21,191 bases of DNA from Acidimicrobiia bacterium UBA5794 (GTDB taxonomy: Bacteria; Actinomycetota; Acidimicrobiia; Spongiisociales; UBA5794). The translations under genes were made by a program, and so were the position numbers. The stretch is taken from NCBI GenBank assembly GCA_002418265.1, contig DIDS01000028.1, forward strand, positions 1 through 21,191. Direction: 5' to 3'. Positions 13,009-19,073 of the stretch are shown in pieces; the first letter of the stretch is position 1; each line of letters starts with the position of its first letter. A model generated the notes under the pieces. The model made no database searches. It worked only from the letters and a program-made list of their open reading frames with translations, and had not been told where the DNA came from.

Positions 13009-16000
13009 GTGGCACAACTTTTCGACGAACTGAGAATCGGCCTTGCATCTTCGGACCAGATTCGATCCTGGTCCTTTGGTGAGGTCAAGAAGCCTGAAAC
13101 AATCAACTACCGGACGCTGAAGCCTGAAAAAGACGGCCTCTTTGACGAGCGCATCTTCGGTCCGACCCGCGACTGGGAATGCTACTGCGGTAAGTACAAG
13201 CGTGTACGTTTCCGCGGGGTGATCTGCGAACGTTGTGGCGTTGAAGTGACCCGTGCAAAGGTTCGACGAGAGCGGATGGGCCACATCGAGCTTGCCGCAC
13301 CCGTCACACATATTTGGTTCTTCAAGGGCGTTCCGAGCAGGCTCGGGTATCTCCTCGACATGTCTCCGAAGGATCTTGAAAAGGTCATCTACTTCGCTGC
13401 GTACCTCGTCACGTTTGTTGACGACGAGAAGCGAACAAAGGATCTCCCAGATCTCGAAGAGGCAGCCCGCCACGAGCGACTGCTCATCTCCGAGGAGTTC
13501 GAGGAGTGGAAAGAAGCTCGCCTCGAGCGTCTTGAGGGTGAACTTGCCCAGATGGAGGACGCCGGAGCGAAGCCAAACGAGATCAACGCTCGCAAGAAAG
13601 AGGTCGAGCGCGAGATCAAGGACCGAGACGATCGCGCCCGTGTCGAGGTCGATCTTCTTGATGAGGCGTTTGACAGCTTCAAGACCATGCAGCCCCGTGA
13701 CTTGGTGGAATCGGAACAACTGTGGCGTGAAATCATTGACCGTTACGGCGACTACTACATCGGGGGTATGGGCGCCGAATTCGTCGGGGACCTCATCTCC
13801 CGCATGGATCTCCAGGAAGAGGTCGAGCGGCTCCGGACCGATCTTGAGGCGAAATCCCAGCAGCGTCGTCAACGGGCAATGAAGCGTTTGAAGGTCGTCC
13901 AACCTTTTGCTGATGGCAAGAACGACCCACAGGGCATGATCCTCCAGGCGATCCCGGTGATCCCACCGGACCTTCGCCCGATGGTGCAGCTCGATGGTGG
14001 ACGTTTTGCGACTTCAGACATGAACGACCTCTACCGCCGAGTGATCAACCGGAACAATCGGCTGAAGCGTCTCATTGACCTCGGCGCCCCCGAGATCATC
14101 GTCAACAACGAAAAGCGCATGCTCCAAGAAGCAGTCGATGCGCTCTTCGACAACGGTCGACGTGGCCGCGCTGTCACCGGTCCAGGTTCTCGACCCCTCA
14201 AGTCTCTGTCTGACATGTTGAAGGGAAAGCAGGGTCGGTTCCGCCAGAACCTCCTGGGAAAGCGCGTTGACTACTCGGGCCGTTCGGTCATTGTGGTCGG
14301 CCCGGACCTCAAGCTGCACCAATGCGGATTGCCAAAGATCATGGCACTTGAGCTCTTCAAGCCATTCGTAATGAAGCGGCTCGTCGATCTCGACATCGCA
14401 CAAAACATCAAAGCTGCAAAACGGATGGTCGAGCGTCGACGCCCACAGGTATGGGATGTCCTCGGTGATGTCATTCAGGAGCATCCTGTCCTGCTCAACC
14501 GGGCACCGACGTTGCATCGTCTCGGTATTCAGGCGTTTGAGCCTGTGATCATCGAGGGCAAGGCGATCCAGCTACATCCATTGGTGTGTGAGGCGTTCAA
14601 CGCAGACTTCGATGGTGACCAGATGGCTGTCCACCTTCCGCTGTCGGCCGAAGCACAGGCTGAGGCTCGCATTCTGATGCTCTCCACGAACAACGTTCTG
14701 CGTCCCGCGGACGGTCGTCCCATCGTGACACCTTCCCAAGACATGATCATTGGGATGTACTACTTGTCGGCGATGAAGGAAGACGCCCCCGGTGCGGGTC
14801 GTGCGTTCTCTTCGGTCGATGAGGCGATGATGGCGTACGAAAAGGGAGATCTGGGACTTCACGCCCCGATCAAGTTGCGCGTGGGTTGGCTTGCGGGAGA
14901 AGACAAGCTTCATGCGGAGCTCAAGCCACTGCTCAAGCATCTGATCGACGATGAGCCCGTCCAACCCGACGGCCTCACCGACACGACACTTGGGCGCGCT
15001 TTGGTGAACGGTGCGTTCCCTCCGGGTTTCCCGTATCTCAATGAGGTTCTCAAGAAGGGTGACATCCGCACGATTGTCGAAGAGGTGATCCACACCTACG
15101 ACAAGCCGGATGTTGCCAAAACGCTTGACAACATCAAGGAACTCGGCTTCCACTACGCAACCACGGCTGGTCTCACGATCGGCCTTCAGGATGTGAAGAC
15201 ACCTCCGGAGAAGAAGGAAATCCTCGCTGCGTTCGAGGCTGAGGCGGCCAAGGTCGAGAGCCAGTTCCAGAAGGGCATCATCACAGACGATGAAAAGCAC
15301 TCTGCGCTGATTGAAATCTGGACCAATGCCACAGACAGCGTCAAGGATGCCATGCAGCGGACGCTGAAGGCCGACCCGTTCAATCCGATGGACATGATGG
15401 TCAACTCGGGTGCTCGGGGAAACATCATGCAGCTTCGTCAGATCGCAGGCATGCGTGGTCTTGTTGCGAACCCGAAGGGTGAGATCATTCCGCAGCCAAT
15501 CAAGGCGAACTTCCGTGAGGGTTTGACCGTTCTTGAGTACTTCATCTCAACGCACGGTGCCCGCAAAGGACTTGCCGATACCGCGCTACGCACCGCGGAC
15601 TCGGGTTATCTCACTCGACGTCTGGTGGATGTTTCTCAAGAGATCATCATCCATGAGGAGGAGACTGACGATCCGGGCCTTGTGATTCAGGTCAGAGATG
15701 CCAGGGGCAACGTTGTTCGTCATCTCCGTGATCGGATCTTTGGACGTGTCCTCGCCGAGGATGTCAAGGTGGACCGCAAATTCGTCGAGCTTCCGGATGG
15801 ACGCAAGCTGAGGAAGGGCTTCATGCTTGACCGTGAGGCCGTCAATGGTCTCAATGATGTCGAGGACGTCACGGAGCTACGAGTTCGCTCACCGTTGACC
15901 GACACGAGCCGCCATGGGATCTCGCAGTTGTCGTACGGGATCGATCTCGCCACAGGTGCGATGGTTGAACCCGGGACTGCCGTTGGGATCATGGCTGCCC

Positions 16001-16923
16001 AATCCATTGGGGAGCCAGGGACACAGTTGACGATGCGTACGTTCCACACCGGCGGTATTGCTGGTGAGGACATCACGCACGGTCTTCCACGTGTCACCGA
16101 GCTCTTTGAGGCACGTACACCAAAGGGTGTTGCGATTCTGGCAGAGGCCGGCGGTGCGGTCCGGATCGACAAGGATCCCGATACGGGTGACCGATCGATC
16201 GTGATCGCTGATGGTGAAGACGAGATCTCATACCCGTTGCCCGTTCGTGCTCGTCTCAAGGTCGCTGAAGGTGACATCATCGAGCCAGGTACGCAATTGA
16301 CCGAAGGTCCGTTGGACCCGAAGGAAGTACTCAACATCCAGGGTATTCGGGCGTGCCAGCGGTATCTCGTTGAGCAGGTGCAGGAGGTGTACCGCTCCCA
16401 AGGCGTGGATATCCACGACAAGCACATCGAGCTGATTGTTCGCCAGATGTTGCGTCGAGTGAGGATTGTGAATCCAGGTGACGGTCCGTGGCTGCCTGCC
16501 GAGTTGGTCGACAGCCAGGAGTTTCGCGACATCAACAAGGAACTCGTGGAGGCCGGGTCGAAACCAGCTGAGGGGCGTCCTGAGCTGATGGGTATCACCA
16601 AGGCGTCGCTTGCGACCGATTCGTGGCTCTCAGCCGCATCGTTCCAGGAGACGACACGGGTGCTCACCGAGGCATCGCTCAATGCCAAGTCCGACTACAT
16701 GCGTGGTCTGAAAGAGAACGTCATCATCGGCAAGCTCATCCCAGCCGGTACCGGTTCCACCGGATACCAGAAGATCGAGCCGATGATCCCTGGTGCCGCG
16801 GTACCGACGGCTGGCGATCTCTTCGGAGACTTCGAGGTCGAGTCGAAGACCGAGGCACTCCCTGCGGACCCAGCTGAGTGGCTTGCGTCCCTCGGTGGAG
16901 ATACCGAAGCTGCCGGCGACTGA
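13009..16923 (+). CDS. rpoC: DNA-directed RNA polymerase subunit beta prime, lacking the second zinc site
   Basis: The 1304-residue beta prime subunit carries the catalytic magnesium motif NADFDGDQMAVH (Asp533, Asp535, Asp537). I place the start at the GTG at 13009 (MAQLFDEL), with GGGAG just upstream; an in-frame TTG at 12991 lacks a ribosome binding site. The N-terminal zinc site is intact (Cys58, Cys60, Cys73, Cys76). The trigger-loop region AAQSIGEPGTQLTMRTFHTGG is normal. Unusually, the second zinc site is gone: where other bacteria have one Cys after EED and then CxxxxxxCxxC, this protein has Thr886 and SPLTDTSRHGISQLSYG (Asp965, Ser972, Ser975). The frame is uninterrupted and the flanks are conserved, so this is real replacement. 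A GNRA terminator follows. Confidence 0.98.
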   Translation: MAQLFDELRIGLASSDQIRSWSFGEVKKPETINYRTLKPEKDGLFDERIFGPTRDWECYCGKYKRVRFRGVICERCGVEVTRAKVRRERMGHIELAAPVTHIWFFKGVPSRLGYLLDMSPKDLEKVIYFAAYLVTFVDDEKRTKDLPDLEEAARHERLLISEEFEEWKEARLERLEGELAQMEDAGAKPNEINARKKEVEREIKDRDDRARVEVDLLDEAFDSFKTMQPRDLVESEQLWREIIDRYGDYYIGGMGAEFVGDLISRMDLQEEVERLRTDLEAKSQQRRQRAMKRLKVVQPFADGKNDPQGMILQAIPVIPPDLRPMVQLDGGRFATSDMNDLYRRVINRNNRLKRLIDLGAPEIIVNNEKRMLQEAVDALFDNGRRGRAVTGPGSRPLKSLSDMLKGKQGRFRQNLLGKRVDYSGRSVIVVGPDLKLHQCGLPKIMALELFKPFVMKRLVDLDIAQNIKAAKRMVERRRPQVWDVLGDVIQEHPVLLNRAPTLHRLGIQAFEPVIIEGKAIQLHPLVCEAFNADFDGDQMAVHLPLSAEAQAEARILMLSTNNVLRPADGRPIVTPSQDMIIGMYYLSAMKEDAPGAGRAFSSVDEAMMAYEKGDLGLHAPIKLRVGWLAGEDKLHAELKPLLKHLIDDEPVQPDGLTDTTLGRALVNGAFPPGFPYLNEVLKKGDIRTIVEEVIHTYDKPDVAKTLDNIKELGFHYATTAGLTIGLQDVKTPPEKKEILAAFEAEAAKVESQFQKGIITDDEKHSALIEIWTNATDSVKDAMQRTLKADPFNPMDMMVNSGARGNIMQLRQIAGMRGLVANPKGEIIPQPIKANFREGLTVLEYFISTHGARKGLADTALRTADSGYLTRRLVDVSQEIIIHEEETDDPGLVIQVRDARGNVVRHLRDRIFGRVLAEDVKVDRKFVELPDGRKLRKGFMLDREAVNGLNDVEDVTELRVRSPLTDTSRHGISQLSYGIDLATGAMVEPGTAVGIMAAQSIGEPGTQLTMRTFHTGGIAGEDITHGLPRVTELFEARTPKGVAILAEAGGAVRIDKDPDTGDRSIVIADGEDEISYPLPVRARLKVAEGDIIEPGTQLTEGPLDPKEVLNIQGIRACQRYLVEQVQEVYRSQGVDIHDKHIELIVRQMLRRVRIVNPGDGPWLPAELVDSQEFRDINKELVEAGSKPAEGRPELMGITKASLATDSWLSAASFQETTRVLTEASLNAKSDYMRGLKENVIIGKLIPAGTGSTGYQKIEPMIPGAAVPTAGDLFGDFEVESKTEALPADPAEWLASLGGDTEAAGD

Positions 16924-16946
16924 CCATTCCGTTCAACGAAAACAGA

Positions 16947-16976
16947 GAAGGGGAGCGACGAAAGTCGCTCCCCTTC
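16947..16976 (+). terminator. terminator hairpin of rpoBC
   Basis: A perfect 13-bp stem GAAGGGGAGCGAC / GTCGCTCCCCTTC with a GAAA tetraloop (16960-16963), then TTCATT. It is nearly identical to the rplL terminator, with compensatory changes near the loop. Confidence 0.8.
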
Positions 16977-17035
16977 TTCATTGGTAGAGGGCAGTAGCGC
17001 AGCTCGGAATCGCGAGACGGTGTCGCTGCGCTCCG

Positions 17036-17059
17036 CGTCCCCCGGGTGCCGGGGGGACG
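17036..17059. repeat. GC-rich palindrome, fifth copy
   Basis: CGTCCCCCGG (17036-17045) and CCGGGGGGACG (17049-17059) form an inverted repeat with one extra G. The spacer 16977-17204 holds this palindrome, the next one and a heptanucleotide array, and no gene. Confidence 0.55.
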
Positions 17060-17089
17060 GCCCGGGAACTTCGGAACGCACTTGTGGCA

Positions 17090-17115
17090 CCGTCCCCCCG
17101 CAAGCGGGAGGACGG
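17090..17115. repeat. GC-rich palindrome, sixth copy
   Basis: CCGTCCCCCCGC (17090-17101) pairs with GCGGGAGGACGG (17104-17115), with one mismatch and an AA centre. Confidence 0.55.
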
Positions 17116-17143
17116 GTTTGGAAGGCGCCGGGACAGCCCCTTC

Positions 17144-17188
17144 TCTCGGTCCTCGGTCCTCGGTCGTCGGTCATCGGTCATCGTCGGT
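17144..17188. repeat. heptanucleotide repeat upstream of the M50 protease
   Basis: Units TCTCGGT, CCTCGGT, CCTCGGT, CGTCGGT and CATCGGT, then CATCG and TCGGT, end 16 bases before the ATG at 17205. Confidence 0.8.
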
Positions 17189-17204
17189 CCCGTAGGCTCC
17201 CTAC

Positions 17205-17951
17205 ATGCTCAGGTTTCAACTCTTCGGTATTCCCGTCGGTGTTCATGTGACGTTTCTGTTGATCGTGGTGCTCGGCCCGAGGGACTCGATCCAGTCAATG
17301 GTGTCGTGGATCGTCGCCGCGTTCGTCGCGATCATGCTTCATGAGTTTGGACATGCGCTCACTGCACGTGCATTCGGAGCAGAAGGGGTCAATGTGACGC
17401 TCTATGCGCTTGGGGGACTGACGTCGTACACAAGCAAACGTAAGCTCTCGCACGGCCGGTCGTTCATCATTTCAGCGGCGGGATCCGGGGTTGGAATCAT
17501 CGTCGGGCTCGCACTTGTCGGTCTAGAACGACTCGATCTCTTTGCCACCTGGCCGGCCGAAGTCGTCAATTTCCTTGGGTACTTCGTCTTTGTTGCCCTG
17601 GTATGGGGAGTCCTCAACTGGATCCCGATTCTTCCCCTTGATGGTGGGCACATGGCACAACATCTCATTGCGATCTTCAGCGAAGAGTGGGCTCCCCTCA
17701 TTGCGCAGATTCTGACGTGGATCGCGGTTGCAATCATCGTGCCGGTGGCACTCATCAACGGCTACACCTTCGCGGCAGTGATTGTCGTCGTATTCGCATT
17801 CATGGGGTATCGGGAGTACCAAAAGCAGAAGAAAACACCGATGACCGATGACCGACGACCGACGACCGACCCGGAAGTACCCCGCCCTGCGCCGCCAGCC
17901 CCTCCGACACCGCCGCCACCCCCAACCGAACCACCCGTCTTCCCGATCTGA
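17205..17951 (+). CDS. M50-family (site-2-type) membrane metalloprotease
   Basis: A 248-residue intramembrane zinc protease of the S2P family, which cleaves substrates within or near the bilayer. The HEFGH motif (His46, Glu47, His50) lies in a membrane helix, and the third ligand is Asp146 in NWIPILPLDGGH, so the active site is complete. There are about five to six hydrophobic segments and no PDZ or CBS domain, as in short SpoIVFB-like members. The last 40 residues are a hydrophilic Pro-rich tail whose first part (MTDDRRPTTD) is encoded by a heptanucleotide repeat array. No Shine-Dalgarno sequence is evident; TAGGCT at 17193-17198 lies six bases before the ATG, suggesting leaderless expression. 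The substrate is unknown; the zinc-type anti-sigma factor at 1955-2296 is only a speculative candidate. Confidence 0.92.
   Translation: MLRFQLFGIPVGVHVTFLLIVVLGPRDSIQSMVSWIVAAFVAIMLHEFGHALTARAFGAEGVNVTLYALGGLTSYTSKRKLSHGRSFIISAAGSGVGIIVGLALVGLERLDLFATWPAEVVNFLGYFVFVALVWGVLNWIPILPLDGGHMAQHLIAIFSEEWAPLIAQILTWIAVAIIVPVALINGYTFAAVIVVVFAFMGYREYQKQKKTPMTDDRRPTTDPEVPRPAPPAPPTPPPPPTEPPVFPI
17837..17871. repeat. heptanucleotide repeat inside the protease coding sequence
   Basis: Units ACCGATG, ACCGATG, ACCGACG, ACCGACG and ACCGACC are read in frame as part of the C-terminal tail. Bases 17837-17849 are complementary to 17974-17986 just beyond the stop codon. Confidence 0.85.
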
Positions 17952-17959
17952 TTTCTGAA

Positions 17960-17994
17960 TTCGGTCTTCGGTTATCGGTCATCGGTTTCGGATT
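17960..17994. repeat. heptanucleotide repeat, reverse orientation, after the protease
   Basis: Units TTCGGTC, TTCGGTT, ATCGGTC, ATCGGTT and TCGGATT. With the array at 17837-17871 it can form a 13-bp stem around the end of the protease gene. It also lies about 30 bases upstream of the predicted rpsL -10. Confidence 0.75.
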
Positions 17995-18022
17995 TCCTGT
18001 GCGAATTGTTAAACGGTCTCCA

Positions 18023-18028
18023 TATACT
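18023..18028 (+). promoter_or_regulatory. predicted -10 element of the str operon promoter
   Basis: TATACT (18023-18028), identical to the tRNA-Trp -10. No good -35 lies at 16-18 bases; TTGTTA at 18006-18011 is too close. Transcription would start near 18035, leaving a leader of about 195 nt before rpsL. Confidence 0.5.
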
Positions 18029-18069
18029 CCCGTTCAGGTTTTCCCGACCGAACCCGCTGGTACCCGGAG

Positions 18070-18200
18070 GCCATCTGAGCTGCGCTCAGATGGCTGTTGT
18101 GCCGGAAGAGGTTCACACATGGGATCGGCTCTGTCCGCCAACGGTGACGGTGCCGATTTTCGTTCGTCAGAACTCCGATACCCGGGTGTCGGGTCGGAGT
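18070..18200 (+). promoter_or_regulatory. structured leader of rpsL with two hairpins
   Basis: Hairpin 1 is a perfect 11-bp stem GCCATCTGAGC / GCTCAGATGGC with a TGC loop (18070-18094). Hairpin 2 pairs ACTCCGA with TCGGAGT and CCCG with CGGG around GGTGT, with a two-base bulge (18172-18200). It ends 28 bases before the rpsL start. This suggests post-transcriptional or attenuation control of the str operon. Confidence 0.55.
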
Positions 18201-18228
18201 GCGTCAACAAGAGAGACGGAAGAGCAAC

Positions 18229-18600
18229 GTGCCAACCGTGCAGCAACTGGTCCGACAAGGCCGGAAGCCAAAGCCGAAGAAGATCAGAACCGTCGGTCTC
18301 GCCGGTTCCCCACAGCGCCGCGGCGTGTGCACACGCGTGTACACCGTGACCCCAAAGAAGCCGAACTCTGCGCTTCGCAAGGTCGCCCGTGTGCGTCTCT
18401 CCTCCGGGATGGAGATCACCGCCTATATCCCGGGCGAAGGACACAACCTCCAGGAGCACTCGATCGTTCTCGTCCGTGGCGGACGTGTGAAGGATCTACC
18501 CGGTGTCCGCTACAAGGTCATACGTGGCGCACTCGACGCAGCTGGCGTTGACGGCCGCAAGCAGGCGCGGTCGCGCTACGGAACGAAGAAGGACTCCTGA
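18229..18600 (+). CDS. rpsL: 30S ribosomal protein S12
   Basis: S12 sits at the decoding centre and governs translational accuracy. I place the start at the GTG at 18229 (MPTVQQLVRQGR), the universal S12 N-terminus, with GGAAGAG just upstream; an in-frame ATG at 18199 would add ten unrelated residues and lies within a leader hairpin. The 123-residue protein contains CTRVYTVTPKKPNSALRKVA and GGRVKDLPGVRYK. Lys43 and Lys88, the positions altered in streptomycin resistance, are unchanged. The TGA overlaps the rpsG ATG by one base, so the genes are translationally coupled. Confidence 0.97.
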   Translation: MPTVQQLVRQGRKPKPKKIRTVGLAGSPQRRGVCTRVYTVTPKKPNSALRKVARVRLSSGMEITAYIPGEGHNLQEHSIVLVRGGRVKDLPGVRYKVIRGALDAAGVDGRKQARSRYGTKKDS

Positions 18601-19067
18601 TGCGGAGAGCGCCAGCAGAAGTTCGCAAGCTTGATCCGGATCCGATCTATCAGTCGGTACTGGTCACACAGCTCATCAACAAGGTCCTACTCAAGGGCAA
18701 GAAGGGTGCGGCACGCCGCATCGTCTACACAGCCATGGACACTGTTGAGAAGCGCACTGGTACTGAACCATTGCCCGTCCTCAAGCGCGCAATCGACAAC
18801 ATCCGCCCCCAGATGGAGGTCAGGACACGTCGAGTCGGTGGCTCGTCCTACCAGGTTCCTGTCGAGGTTCGTTCCCGCCGTGCGCAAACACTGTCGGTGC
18901 GTTGGCTCGTCGAGTTCGCACGAAAGCGTCGCGAGAACACGATGTCAGAACGCCTTGCAAACGAAATTCTTGACGCTGCCAACCGCACCGGTGCGGCTGT
19001 GAAGCGCCGCGAAGATATCCACAAGATGGCCGAATCCAACAAGGCCTTCGCCCACTACCGCTGGTAA
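18600..19067 (+). CDS. rpsG: 30S ribosomal protein S7
   Basis: S7 nucleates assembly of the 30S head and contacts E-site tRNA. The 155-residue protein has the expected length and motifs: DPIYQSVLVTQLINKVLLKGKK, the VGGSSYQVPVEV beta-hairpin, RWLVEFARKR and the C-terminal AFAHYRW. The start overlaps the rpsL stop (TGATG), and fusA begins 6 bases after its TAA. S7 is the classical autogenous repressor of the str operon in E. coli; whether this holds here is not visible. Confidence 0.97.
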   Translation: MRRAPAEVRKLDPDPIYQSVLVTQLINKVLLKGKKGAARRIVYTAMDTVEKRTGTEPLPVLKRAIDNIRPQMEVRTRRVGGSSYQVPVEVRSRRAQTLSVRWLVEFARKRRENTMSERLANEILDAANRTGAAVKRREDIHKMAESNKAFAHYRW

Positions 19068-19073
19068 CAACTC

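Noticed and set aside
12862..13902. 346-residue open frame opposite rpoB/rpoC
   Set aside because: It spans the rpoB–rpoC junction on the antisense strand, has no recognisable domain, and the sense frame encodes unmistakable polymerase sequence.
15841..15960. Frameshift as the cause of the missing RpoC zinc cysteines
   Set aside because: The codons before, across and after the site read conserved RpoC sequence without interruption.
15720..16688. 322-residue open frame opposite rpoC
   Set aside because: It is a Ser/Arg-rich antisense shadow lying fully within the conserved C-terminal half of rpoC.
18199..18228. ATG at 18199 as the rpsL start
   Set aside because: It lies in a leader hairpin and adds ten unrelated residues. 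The GTG at 18229 gives the standard MPTVQQLVR start with a ribosome binding site.
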